Of a DNA stretch of 64,000 nucleotides, positions 54,199 through 63,122 are shown piece by piece. A program made the translations under genes and the position numbers. The stretch is from the NCBI RefSeq assembly GCF_037935975.1, contig NZ_CP149817.1, positions 186,001 through 250,000 of the forward strand. The letters run 5' to 3'. Positions within the stretch are counted from its first letter, which is position 1; each line of letters opens with the position of its first letter. The stretch is from Teredinibacter turnerae. GTDB lineage: Bacteria; Pseudomonadota; Gammaproteobacteria; Pseudomonadales; Cellvibrionaceae. Under the pieces are notes generated by a model. The model saw only the letters and a program-made list of their open reading frames with translations. It had not been told where the DNA came from and did no database searches.

Positions 54199-55386
54199 AT
54201 GGCTCACCATTTTGTCAGGTTAACGCCACGCGACCCATTAATCGCGCGGGATGGCCGCCCGTTCGGCGCCAGCTCGGGCAACAGAATGCGTTCGCTGCCG
54301 TGGTTTTATCCCTCGCTATTTAGCGGTTCGTTGCGCAGCCTGCTGGGAAAAGCCACTGGCGGTTTCAGCACGGAAACCGTTGCCGCACTTAAAGCGCTGG
54401 AAATTGCAGGCCCGCTGGCGCTGCTGAATAACACCTTGTTTTTCCCGCGGCCCCTGGATGCCCGGGTATTTGAAAGTGGCGCCGAGCGGCATTGTTACGG
54501 GTTGCGCCCCGGTGCGCTTGGCGCAGGTGAGGGGGTTGATTTACCAGGCCCAAATCTGCTGCCCACACTCTTGCCCGACGGCGCGAATATGGACGGCAAA
54601 CCGGCGGAGATCGCACAGTTTTGGTCGTCTGCCCGGATGGCCGATTGGTTAACGCGTTCATCAGCCTCCGGATTTACCGCGCCGCCAGACAACACGCCTT
54701 CGTCTGCCGATACCGGCTACCTCGCCGCACCGCCAGTGGATTTTCGCACGCATACCGCACTCAGCGATGAGAAGGGGGTTGCCGATGATGGCAAGTTATT
54801 TATTACCGCTGGGTTGGATTTAAACCTGCCGAATACGGCGGATATAGTGCAACTGGTGAGTCGGGTGGGTAACAGCGGGTGGTGCCAGCAGGTGCTCGAG
54901 GGGCTTGCACAGGTACACCCCATGGGCGGCGACCGGAGACTTGCTAACTGGCAGCACACTGATGACCAGCATCTTTGGGAGTGCCCGCAGGGCGTTGCCA
55001 GCGCACTTGCTAGGGCCACAAAAATACGCCTGTATCTGGCAACGCCGGGTTTGTTTGATGGCGGTTGGTTGCCGGGCTGGCTGGATAAAACCACGTTCAC
55101 CGGTTGTCCTCCGGGCATTGACGGCGGGCTAAAACTCACATTGCGGGCAGTGTGCAGCGAGCGCTGGCAACCGCTGTCTGGCTGGAGCCTGGAGCGGAAT
55201 TCCTGGGGCCCCAAGGCTGCGCGCCGAATGGTGCCCGCGGGTAGCGTTTACTTTTTTACCTGCGAGCAAGGTGACGCGGCACAACTGGTGCCGCGGTGGT
55301 TATCGTCTGTGTGCGATAAAGCGCAGGACCGAAATGACGGGTTTGGCCTGGCGTTGTGGGGAACATGGGATGAGCATAAAAACTAA
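54199..55386 (+). CDS. cmr3: Cmr3, type III-B RAMP subunit (Cas5 family)
   Basis: Binds the 5' handle of crRNA and contacts Cmr2. 395 aa from ATG 54199, chosen for GGAGG at 54185-54189 and for the family N-terminus 'FVRLTPRDPLIARDGRPFG'; the frame open from 54097 overlaps cmr2 and is not used. Further family traits: 'LPWFYPSLFSGSLRSLLGK' and the C-terminal 'MVPAGSVYFF'. Four bases after cmr2. Confidence 0.94.
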   Translation: MAHHFVRLTPRDPLIARDGRPFGASSGNRMRSLPWFYPSLFSGSLRSLLGKATGGFSTETVAALKALEIAGPLALLNNTLFFPRPLDARVFESGAERHCYGLRPGALGAGEGVDLPGPNLLPTLLPDGANMDGKPAEIAQFWSSARMADWLTRSSASGFTAPPDNTPSSADTGYLAAPPVDFRTHTALSDEKGVADDGKLFITAGLDLNLPNTADIVQLVSRVGNSGWCQQVLEGLAQVHPMGGDRRLANWQHTDDQHLWECPQGVASALARATKIRLYLATPGLFDGGWLPGWLDKTTFTGCPPGIDGGLKLTLRAVCSERWQPLSGWSLERNSWGPKAARRMVPAGSVYFFTCEQGDAAQLVPRWLSSVCDKAQDRNDGFGLALWGTWDEHKN

Positions 55387-55401
55387 AGGGGAACGAAAGC
55401 T

Positions 55402-56298
55402 GTGGATACACCGTTAAAACATTCCCGACTCTACTGGCTGCATGCGCTTACGCCGGTGCACGTTGGTGTCGGACGCGGGCTCGACTATATTGATTTGCCA
55501 ATTATGCGGGAGAAAATTACGCACTGGCCCATTGTGCCTTCTTCCGCCGTTAAAGGTGTGCTGAGAGCGCACTACGAAGAAACGGAAAATTCACTGGTGG
55601 ATGTGGCATTTGGCAGCGGTGGCGATTCCGATGCGAATGCGGGCTCGCTGAATTTTACCGATGCGCATATTGTGTGTTTACCCGTGCGGAGTTTATACGG
55701 CACTTTTGCGTGGTGTACGTCGCCAATGGCCCTGCGTCGTTTTCTGCGGGATATAACAACGTATGGTGGTGATGGGGCAGGTTTGGAAATTCCCGCTGTG
55801 GCGAATGCTAACGCGTCGATAACATCATCCGACACTGCGCTTGCTGAGCGCAACACGGTGTTTCTCGAAGATCTGGATTTTAGTAATACGGCATCGGAGC
55901 AGGCGAAAAACTGGGCTCTGTATATCGCCAGAAGTGTTTTTGGCGAAAGTAGCTGGCAAGAGGCCTTTGTGTCTCGCTTTATTATCCTTTCCGACGATAC
56001 ATTTAATTTTCTCTGCGATACCGGCACCGAAGTTAATGCGCGTATTCGTATTGAGCAAGAGACCAAAACGGTTGTGCCCGGAGCGCTTTGGTATGAGGAA
56101 TCGCTGCCTGCGGAAACCTTGCTGGCGGGGGGCGTATGGTGCGAACGGTTGTACAAAGGTAGAGCGGGGAGTACAACTGCCGACGAGTTATTTTCTCAAT
56201 ACTGCTGCAAACCCTTACATCTGCAAATTGGTGGTAATGCCACTACCGGGCAAGGACAGGTACGTTGCATTTTCGACAGCGAGGCTGCGAAGCCATGA
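55402..56298 (+). CDS. cmr4: Cmr4, backbone RNase subunit (Cas7 family)
   Basis: Repeated backbone subunit that cleaves target RNA at 6-nt steps. 298 aa from GTG 55402 with AGGGG upstream. 'LHALTPVHVGVGRGLDYIDL' then 'PIMREKITHWPIVPSSAVKG' is the Cmr4 signature, including the Asp used for RNA cleavage in the 'YIDLPI' loop, so backbone RNase activity should be intact. Overlaps cmr5 by four bases. Confidence 0.95.
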   Translation: MDTPLKHSRLYWLHALTPVHVGVGRGLDYIDLPIMREKITHWPIVPSSAVKGVLRAHYEETENSLVDVAFGSGGDSDANAGSLNFTDAHIVCLPVRSLYGTFAWCTSPMALRRFLRDITTYGGDGAGLEIPAVANANASITSSDTALAERNTVFLEDLDFSNTASEQAKNWALYIARSVFGESSWQEAFVSRFIILSDDTFNFLCDTGTEVNARIRIEQETKTVVPGALWYEESLPAETLLAGGVWCERLYKGRAGSTTADELFSQYCCKPLHLQIGGNATTGQGQVRCIFDSEAAKP

Positions 56299-56696
56299 CC
56301 GAGTCGACGAATTTTCAAACCCGCCAGCAGCAGTTTTCCCAGCGCGCCTACCAGCAAGTTGCCGACCGGTTGCAACAGGAAAAGGATATTCAGGAGTATA
56401 AAAGTTTTGCCAAGCGATTCCCCACGTTAATTCACACTTGCGGCCTCGCACAGTCGCTGTCGTTTGCGCAGGCGAAAGGTAAGGACGCCTACCTCGCAGA
56501 CCTGGCAGCGGTGGCAAATATGACGAGTGAAGGAAGCAACGCGATTGATAGCCAGGCGCGAACTGCGGGGCTGCCAGAATATATGCGGTTAACCCGGCTA
56601 CTATTAAGTGCGGCAAACTGGCTAAAACGCTTTAGCGAAGCATTGATACCTGATCAAGCTGAAGATGAGGGAGCGAGCGATGCAAGCGTGCCGTAA
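56295..56696 (+). CDS. cmr5: Cmr5, small helical subunit (Cas11 family)
   Basis: 133-aa all-helical protein ('QRAYQQVADRLQQEKDIQEY...FPTLIHTCGLAQSLSFAQAK') that forms the inner filament of the complex. ATG 56295 overlaps the cmr4 stop; the frame open from 56265 is not needed. Its 3' end overlaps cmr6. Confidence 0.93.
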   Translation: MTESTNFQTRQQQFSQRAYQQVADRLQQEKDIQEYKSFAKRFPTLIHTCGLAQSLSFAQAKGKDAYLADLAAVANMTSEGSNAIDSQARTAGLPEYMRLTRLLLSAANWLKRFSEALIPDQAEDEGASDASVP

Positions 56697-57762
56697 CGCA
56701 GTTAATAATGAGCTTTCTCACTTAACAGAGCAATTGGAAAAAGAAGTCACGTTCAGCCACGCGGGCCTGCTGCTGGATCGCTACCTGGAACAGGTCAGTG
56801 GCCAGGAGCGGGGCGGGTCGGCTGAATATCGCAAGAATTTATTACAAACCGCGAAACTCGCGGTAAAACACCTCAGCCGTCCCTACACCCTGGCATTCGA
56901 CCGCAGAGAGTCGTTATGGCCGGAAAACACCTGCGTAGACGATGTTAAGACCATAAGCCGAATGATTATTGGGTTGGGTTCGGACAGTGTTTTGGAAACC
57001 GGACTGAGCCTGCACCACACCTATGGCGTGCCGATTATTCCAGGCACTGCGTTAAAGGGCCTGGCAGCGCACTTTGCTGCATCTGTATGGAAGAACGACG
57101 AGCCCGAATGGGACATTGGCGGGGAGTACCACACAATCGTATTTGGTAGTTCCGCCAGTGCAGGTAACCTGGTGTTTCACGATGGCTGGATTCAACCCCA
57201 ATGCGTGGAACAGGCACATAAGGGCTTGCTTGACGATATTCTTACCCCCCACCACAGCGATTACTACACCAGCGGAAATTCCGCGCCGACAGATTTCGAT
57301 GACCCTAACCCCGCCAATAGTTTTTTGTCCGTAGCTGGGACTTTCCGCATTGCGATTTCCTGTGAGGACACCAGCGAAAACGGCCGCGCCTGGTGCAAAT
57401 TAACAATGCAGCTCTTGCGTAACGCGCTGGAACAGTGGGGTGTTGGTGGTAAAACCAGTAGCGGCTATGGGCGGTTGAGCACCGAGGCGTCGGCAGTGGA
57501 AGAACCTCTGGGTGCACCTGAAGTGCCAGAGGAAGATGTATGGCTTTACGAGACTATCCAGCGGATTAAGCAAGAGCACAACATCCCAAGTGATGAACAA
57601 GCGATTATGAGTACACCTTTAGCGAAACTGTGGGATGAAGAGCCGGATGCAGAGTTAAAAGCGAAAAAACTGGTGGCGATACAACGGCGCTGGGGCGAGG
57701 ACAAGTGGAACGGCAATTACGGGAAAAAAGCCAAGAAAATATATTTGGCAAATTCTGGCTAG
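56680..57762 (+). CDS. cmr6: Cmr6, type III-B RAMP subunit with C-terminal extension
   Basis: Cas7-type subunit near the 3' end of the crRNA. About 360 aa; ATG 56680 has GGGAG upstream, ATG 56665 is possible. RAMP segments 'LETGLSLHHTYGVPIIPGTA' and 'LKGLAAHFAASVW', and the glycine loop 'QWGVGGKTSSGYGRLS'. About 95 charged residues follow this loop, where most Cmr6 proteins end; this tail could recruit the following gene's product, which is inference. 21 bases before that gene. Confidence 0.94.
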   Translation: MQACRNAVNNELSHLTEQLEKEVTFSHAGLLLDRYLEQVSGQERGGSAEYRKNLLQTAKLAVKHLSRPYTLAFDRRESLWPENTCVDDVKTISRMIIGLGSDSVLETGLSLHHTYGVPIIPGTALKGLAAHFAASVWKNDEPEWDIGGEYHTIVFGSSASAGNLVFHDGWIQPQCVEQAHKGLLDDILTPHHSDYYTSGNSAPTDFDDPNPANSFLSVAGTFRIAISCEDTSENGRAWCKLTMQLLRNALEQWGVGGKTSSGYGRLSTEASAVEEPLGAPEVPEEDVWLYETIQRIKQEHNIPSDEQAIMSTPLAKLWDEEPDAELKAKKLVAIQRRWGEDKWNGNYGKKAKKIYLANSG

Positions 57763-57783
57763 AATTAAAGGAGATTGCTCTAA

Positions 57784-58314
57784 ATGCTGGATTGGTTAGT
57801 TGATTTTTTTCAACATGAAATTTTTGTGGTACTGGGAGGGATCTCTTGCATTATTTTGATTTTTAGTGTTCTGCTGGCTATTTGTAACCAGTGGGTTTAT
57901 TCGCGAAACATACTGCTGGTGTTGTTTCGGTTAGGCAGGGCATTGGCGCGGCGTAAAGTCGCGATTGTCGCGAATGCAGAGTACTCGCCAGATATTAAAA
58001 ATGTGCTGCTCGATTCAGATTTTTTTGCCGAAAAAAATATTACCGAAATCAGTCGGTGGGATATTGAAAACCTCAAGGGTGCCACACTGATTATTGCGCA
58101 CTACAAAACCGTAGCAGACGACCTTCCAGAAATTATAGGCGCTCTCAAATCCAATACGGATAAACGCTATGCCCTGATTGTATACGCCCCCACCGATCAG
58201 GGCCGGGTGTCTGATGAGCATATGACGTTGATAAATCAAAAACGCAATACGACACTGGTGAATATGCGCGGTCGGCTGTTGAGCGACGCTTTTGTTTATA
58301 TGATGACGACCTAG
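57784..58314 (+). CDS. Membrane-anchored Rossmann-like protein, candidate type III effector
   Basis: 176 aa, no family recognised. One N-terminal membrane helix (VVLGGISCIILIFSVLLAIC, residues ~16-35), a basic linker (LFRLGRALARRK), then a ~120-aa domain alternating strands and helices: 'VAIVANAEYS', 'ITEIS', 'ATLIIAHY', 'YALIVYAP', 'TTLVNMRG', the order of a five-strand flavodoxin/receiver/CARF/TIR-like sheet. AAGGAG precedes ATG 57784 and it is the last gene of the cmr operon. Cas10 with GGDD but no other effector makes a cyclic-oligoadenylate-responsive membrane effector plausible. Its stop codon TAG coincides with the TA of an inserted element. Confidence 0.7.
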   Translation: MLDWLVDFFQHEIFVVLGGISCIILIFSVLLAICNQWVYSRNILLVLFRLGRALARRKVAIVANAEYSPDIKNVLLDSDFFAEKNITEISRWDIENLKGATLIIAHYKTVADDLPEIIGALKSNTDKRYALIVYAPTDQGRVSDEHMTLINQKRNTTLVNMRGRLLSDAFVYMMTT

Positions 58315-58344
58315 GGCCTGTTGAATTAGTGTCAACAGGCCCTA
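58312..58344. mobile_element. End-only derivative of the 267-bp MITE family
   Basis: 33 bp: TA, GGGCCTGTT, then GAATTAGTGTCAACAGGCCC, TA. It is the two terminal repeats of the 267-bp element joined with loss of ~234 internal bases. It would leave the upstream stop codon unchanged if removed, as TAG is reformed. Confidence 0.8.
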
Positions 58345-58485
58345 GCGATATTGGCTCCGATATAGTTACAACGCGAGCTGAGCCAGCAACGGCGTTGTTT
58401 TAGGTGTTCTAACCGTCGGGTTTATAAATACAATCGGTCTAAACCAGGAGGCTAGGGGAACGTCCTTAACCTCCTTCAACACGGA

Positions 58486-59412
58486 CTAGCGCACCGGCGT
58501 TGTCAGTTTGTTCACTTCCAGCCAATGGATAAAGGCATCGAACCATGTATTGCTGGTGCGGTCGGGGTTGCCGAGGCCGAAACCGTGGCCGCCGTTTTGG
58601 TAGAGATGGAATTCCACAGGAATGCCGGCGTTGTACCAGGATTGTATTAAACCAAATTGTCCGTTGAACAGAAAGTCGTCTGTGGCGATGGCTGCGAATA
58701 GCGGGGGTGCACTTTTCGGTACATCGACTTTGCGCATCATCCCGTAAATTAACCCGGCAAATGCAAGATCTATTTTATCTGTGGCTAATGCTGTTTGCAG
58801 CGTTAATTCTGCGCCCGCCGAAAAACCGATCATTCCCAGTTTTGATTTATCGACATGCCACTCTTTCGCGCGGCGATTAATTAACGCGTATGCGGCTGCG
58901 GCGTCTTCCTGTGGGTTACTGATATCCCATTGGGGGCTGTTGGTAGCGCTGGAGTCGCTTTCTGCGGCGGCAAACCTTTCCTGCATCTGCTTGGCGAAAC
59001 CCTCGAGTGATCCTTTGGTGGGTTGAACGCGGTATTTCAATACGAAGGCATTTATACCTCTCTCCTGCAATGCCTTTGCAACTTCCCAGCCTTCGTTCCC
59101 CATAGATAACCACATAAACGCACCTCCGGGTGCGACGATGACACTGGTACCGGTCGCTATTTTGGGGTCGGCTAAAAAGGGGGTCAGCGTGGCGTGCGAG
59201 ATATTTCTGGCCATGGGGTCACCCCACTGTTTGAACCAGGTTTCCTTCTCAGACTGATTTTTAACGCCCCCTGTGTTCAATGGTATTGCGTTGGATTCTG
59301 CGGGTGCCTCCATTGGATACATTTTGCCGTCTTGCGCGAAGCTGGGGCTAAAACAAGTCAGCACGAAAATAAAAAATAGAATAGTGTGCAAGCGAATGTT
59401 TTTTATATTCAT
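58486..59412 (-). CDS. Secreted esterase, acetyl-xylan-esterase-like alpha/beta hydrolase
   Basis: 308-aa enzyme with signal peptide (LHTILFFIFVLTCFSPSFAQ). Catalytic Ser in 'LGMIGFSAGAELTLQTA', Asp in 'AAIATDDFLF', His in 'YQNGGHGFGLGN'; oxyanion segment 'VIVAPGGAFMWLS'. This BD-FAE/Axe-like group removes acetyl or feruloyl groups from xylan. It follows the xylosidase gene after 38 bases in the same transcription unit, which supports a xylan role. Confidence 0.9.
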   Translation of the reverse strand: MNIKNIRLHTILFFIFVLTCFSPSFAQDGKMYPMEAPAESNAIPLNTGGVKNQSEKETWFKQWGDPMARNISHATLTPFLADPKIATGTSVIVAPGGAFMWLSMGNEGWEVAKALQERGINAFVLKYRVQPTKGSLEGFAKQMQERFAAAESDSSATNSPQWDISNPQEDAAAAYALINRRAKEWHVDKSKLGMIGFSAGAELTLQTALATDKIDLAFAGLIYGMMRKVDVPKSAPPLFAAIATDDFLFNGQFGLIQSWYNAGIPVEFHLYQNGGHGFGLGNPDRTSNTWFDAFIHWLEVNKLTTPVR

Positions 59413-59450
59413 TATTTGTATTCCGGGTTAAGGTCGTTGTTGACTGGATT

Positions 59451-62126
59451 TTAATTATTTTCTTCAATACGTGTGCTATCCAGGGTAAAGTCGGCGGCTG
59501 CGCCTGGAGCCTCTGTCAGGCCAGGGCGAGACACGGGTTGGCCGCTGCCCAGCCAAAATGTAACCGCTCCTGTCACCAGTTTGCGCTGGCCAGTACGGGT
59601 GACAATGCTCAACTCTGGGGCTTGAACACTGAACTGCACGTTGCGCTTCTGGCCTTTGGGAATGTGTACCCGCTGAAAGCCTACCAGCGATCGTGTTGGT
59701 GCATCTGTGATGTTCGGGTGAGAAATATAAAGCTGGACAATTTCATCTGCATCGTAATTGCCTGTGTTGGTAACCTGGCCGGTGACGAGCAGTTTCCCTG
59801 TATCCGATCCCTGACCATAAGCGACAGTTATATTGTCGTACCTTAGCTGGGTATAGCTCAGGCCATGGCCGAACGGGTATAGCACTTCCGATTTGTGGTA
59901 CTTGTAAGTGCGATTTTGCATTGAGTAGTCTTTGAAGGGCGGCAGGACATCGACAGACTGGTAAAAGGTAACCGGTAGTTTACCCGATGGGCTGAAATCT
60001 CCGGCGATGAGCGAAGCCAGTGCATCACCCCCTTGGCCTCCCGGGTACCAGGCTTGAACAATGGCCGCGGCTTTTTCGTCGGCTTCATGGCTCGCGAGGG
60101 CACTCCCACTCATTAATACTACGACAACAGGTTTACCTGTGGCGTAAAGGCGTGAGAGCAGCTCGCGTTGTACGCCTGGGAGTTTTAGGTCGAGCTTGTC
60201 GCCGCCGACGAAGCCTTTAACGGGTACGGGAATTTCTTCGCCCTCTAGTTGCGCGGTAAGTCCGCCGACAAAAATAATAGCGTCGGATTTTTTCGCGATT
60301 TTTAGTGCGGTGCTTGCACCTATATCGGATGGCAGGCTCCAGAGCAGTTTTTCATCCCCTTGTTCACCTCGTTGAAAAGCTTCTATACGAATAGTGTAGG
60401 TTGCGCCTTTTTCCAATAGGGTTGAACCGCTGGCGATGCTTGGTCGCCAATCCACGTTCCAGGCATCCAGAATCAATTCGTTGTTCAGCCAGATACGGTA
60501 ACCACCATTTGCCTGGTAGCGGAAAGTATAGGCCCCTGATTCTGGCGCAGTTAAAAAGCCAGACCAGCGGACTGCGCCGCTGAGCACTTCATTTTGCCAT
60601 GAAATCGCCGGGGTTGAGTCAATCCGCTCTGAAGATACTGGGCCGCTAAATTCTTTATTGTCGAAGTATTCAGCCTTGAGTCCGCGTTGACGACAGTTTT
60701 TGTCTACACAAAGCGCTTTTGCAGGAACTGGCTGCTGAACAGGATCGAGCAACTGGGTCCCGGGCGCATAGGTCACGTTTTTTTCGCCGAAGCGGTTTTG
60801 AATACCTTTTAAAGCGGTTACCGGGTGCGACGGGTTGCCGTTATAGTTACCAACTAAAGCTTCCAAGCTGTCGGCATTGGGGCCGGTCACCAGTATTTTT
60901 TTTATGGACGATTTTAGTGGCAAAAAACTGTCGCTGTTTTTTAGTAGCACCATGGATTGCTGGGCGACTTCCTGAGCCAGTTTGCGGTGCTCTGCGGTAT
61001 CATTGTGTGCAGCGGTGATTTTGGGAAATACCTTGTCGCGGGGATCGAATTGGCCCAGTTTCATTCGTTCGGTAAACAGGCGAATAAGCGATTCGTCTAG
61101 ACGCTGCTCTGTAATAAGTCCTGCTTTAACTGCTGAGTGTATATGGTTTGCTTCTTTTGCGTCACCACATATCAGGTCGAGCCCTGCGTCAAATACCGCT
61201 TTGATGCCTTCTTCTGGAGTTTTGCTGTAGCCGTGATTGTTTTGTTCGTAAACATCGAATACAGCTCCGCAATCGGATACCACTATGCCATCGAACCGCC
61301 ATTTTTCGCGTAGGATGTCGTTCATTAGCTGTTTGTTCGCGCAAGCGGGCACACCGTCGACAGCGTTGTATGCGCACATAATGGAGCGGGCTCCAGCCTC
61401 TACCATGGTTGCACGAAAGGCAGGGAGATAGGTTTCTTCAAGGTCTTTTGCGCTGGGATTAAAATTGTCTTCGTGGCGAGTGGCTTCAGGCCCGCTGTGT
61501 ACGGCATAGTGCTTAGGCGTAGCGACTGTTTTCAGGTAGTGCGACTCCTCACCTTGCAGGCCTTTAACAAAGGCCACACCGAGTTGCGCGGTAAGGTAGG
61601 GGTCTTCCCCATAGGTTTCCTGGCCGCGGCCCCAACGTGGATCACGGAAAATATTAACGTTAGGTGACCAAACGGTAAGCCCTGCAAACCAGTCGGAACC
61701 GCCAAAGCGATGTAGATTCTCGAAGTGCTTGGCTCTGAACTCGGTGCTAATAACATCGGCCACAGTATAAAGCAGGTCGGGGTTCCAGGTCGCGGCCATG
61801 CCGATTGCCTGCGGAAACACGGTCGCGTCACCTAGCGCGGCTACGCCATGGAGCCCTTCGTTCCACCAGTTGTATTCGCGAACGCCAAGGCGAGGTATTG
61901 CAGGAGCATCGTTGATCAATTGCGGTACTTTTTCTTCAAGCGTCATCCGGCTAACCAGATCTGCAGCGCGTTCTTTAAAGGGGAGAGACGTATCCAGGTA
62001 CCGGTCGATTGAAGTGTTTGCGCTACAGATCTGTGCTGCTAGTGCGATAACAGCCGCTATAGCCCATCGAGCATGCTTTTGGATAATGGGTCTTGTGTCG
62101 GATGCCTTGAGAAATATTAGGGTCAT
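59451..62126 (-). CDS. GH3 beta-xylosidase/beta-glucosidase with PA14 domain
   Basis: 891-aa glycoside hydrolase family 3 enzyme, probably periplasmic (signal segment WAIAAVIALAAQICSA). The (beta/alpha)8 domain carries the nucleophile Asp in 'FDGIVVSDCGAVFDVYEQ'; 'NWWNEGLHGVA' and 'RSIMCAYNAVDGVPACANK' are typical of the xylosidase-like subgroup. A PA14 domain is inserted in the second domain ('GLKAEYFDNKEFSGPV ... YTFRYQANGGYRIWLNNE'), as in several plant-wall GH3 enzymes, and a fibronectin-III-like C-terminus follows. The ribosome site is poor. Likely releases xylose from the products of xylanases. Confidence 0.93.
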   Translation of the reverse strand: MTLIFLKASDTRPIIQKHARWAIAAVIALAAQICSANTSIDRYLDTSLPFKERAADLVSRMTLEEKVPQLINDAPAIPRLGVREYNWWNEGLHGVAALGDATVFPQAIGMAATWNPDLLYTVADVISTEFRAKHFENLHRFGGSDWFAGLTVWSPNVNIFRDPRWGRGQETYGEDPYLTAQLGVAFVKGLQGEESHYLKTVATPKHYAVHSGPEATRHEDNFNPSAKDLEETYLPAFRATMVEAGARSIMCAYNAVDGVPACANKQLMNDILREKWRFDGIVVSDCGAVFDVYEQNNHGYSKTPEEGIKAVFDAGLDLICGDAKEANHIHSAVKAGLITEQRLDESLIRLFTERMKLGQFDPRDKVFPKITAAHNDTAEHRKLAQEVAQQSMVLLKNSDSFLPLKSSIKKILVTGPNADSLEALVGNYNGNPSHPVTALKGIQNRFGEKNVTYAPGTQLLDPVQQPVPAKALCVDKNCRQRGLKAEYFDNKEFSGPVSSERIDSTPAISWQNEVLSGAVRWSGFLTAPESGAYTFRYQANGGYRIWLNNELILDAWNVDWRPSIASGSTLLEKGATYTIRIEAFQRGEQGDEKLLWSLPSDIGASTALKIAKKSDAIIFVGGLTAQLEGEEIPVPVKGFVGGDKLDLKLPGVQRELLSRLYATGKPVVVVLMSGSALASHEADEKAAAIVQAWYPGGQGGDALASLIAGDFSPSGKLPVTFYQSVDVLPPFKDYSMQNRTYKYHKSEVLYPFGHGLSYTQLRYDNITVAYGQGSDTGKLLVTGQVTNTGNYDADEIVQLYISHPNITDAPTRSLVGFQRVHIPKGQKRNVQFSVQAPELSIVTRTGQRKLVTGAVTFWLGSGQPVSRPGLTEAPGAAADFTLDSTRIEENN

Positions 62127-63122
62127 TAGTTAAATTCTGCTTTTTTAATATTGTTATTTTAAGTTCGATATCGAAAAGTGCTTTGGCAGTCTCGCTGCTA
62201 TAAATTTTTATTTTTTGATTTGGTTATTGTCTACACCTTGATAAATCGTTAGGGGATTTTAAAATTTTTAATTCCGCTTTTTTGATTAAGCCTATATGTG
62301 TGGCGTGATATGGCATACAGAGCGGTGCAGTGATGATGACTTCGATGGTGTTTTTATGGGTCGAATCTAAAAAGTTCTGCTTCGCTATGGTACTTGGCGT
62401 TTTAGGTGATTTTATGTAGATGCATTGCCGCCCCTTTTGCCGTATGCGTTCGACGTAGTCGGTGCTGTTAGTGTCTGTTGGTAAGCGTGATTTTCTGTAG
62501 AGTAACTTAGAATTAGTAGGCTCTGGGCACACTTATCGATAAAAAAGAATTGAAGCCATTCGCCCAATCTTAGCATCAAATCTCTGAAGGAATTACACGT
62601 ATGCAAGTGTGCCATTAGATGGATTGTTTGGATTTTTATTAGCGGCGGATAATATTTAACACCGCTATCGTAAGATGTACGGCGTTCACAGCATGTTTCA
62701 TCAATAAGATGAAGAAGCTGGTTAAAAAATTAGATGATGGTGCAAGTATATTTAATTAGTTGAATTTATATTACCTGCGATACACAGGAAAGTAGCAGGT
62801 GTGCGTTGTAACCGGTTGCATTGGGCATTCTGTCGAAAGTTCGAAGGTTCGAAAGTTTAACCCGACTTATAGTGTAAGCCTGAAGTTTCGGTTCGCTACG
62901 TTGTTTGGAAATGCTGGACTATTTGTAAGTTGCTTATTAGGCGTTGCGTGCGTATTTTTACCGATATTAAGCTTTGGTCGAAGTTGTATTTTCAGCTCAT
63001 TTTTTAACGCATTTTAATTTGCAAGCGAGTAATTTTTGTGGGTTCCGCTCGAAATGTACAATTACAGGCCGTCGGTGGTTTGACCTGGTCGATCACACGA
63101 ACGTATTCTTTTTTTTGAAAAC
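62127..63122. other. Noncoding, AT-rich region of about 1 kb
   Basis: It separates the xylan genes from the toxin pair and must hold the promoter of the xylosidase operon. Short open frames (62224-62532 minus, 62799-63017 plus) lack ribosome sites and recognisable content. A threefold 8-bp repeat (TCGAAAGT, TCGAAGGT, TCGAAAGT) lies at 62833-62856. Nothing else supported. Confidence 0.5.

Noticed and set aside
58312-58314. Idea that the 33-bp element truncates the membrane effector gene
   Set aside because: Removing the element with one TA restores ACC TAG, so the stop codon would be the same.
62224-63017. Short open frames between xylosidase and toxin genes
   Set aside because: No ribosome site, no similarity recognised, low-complexity AT-rich DNA.
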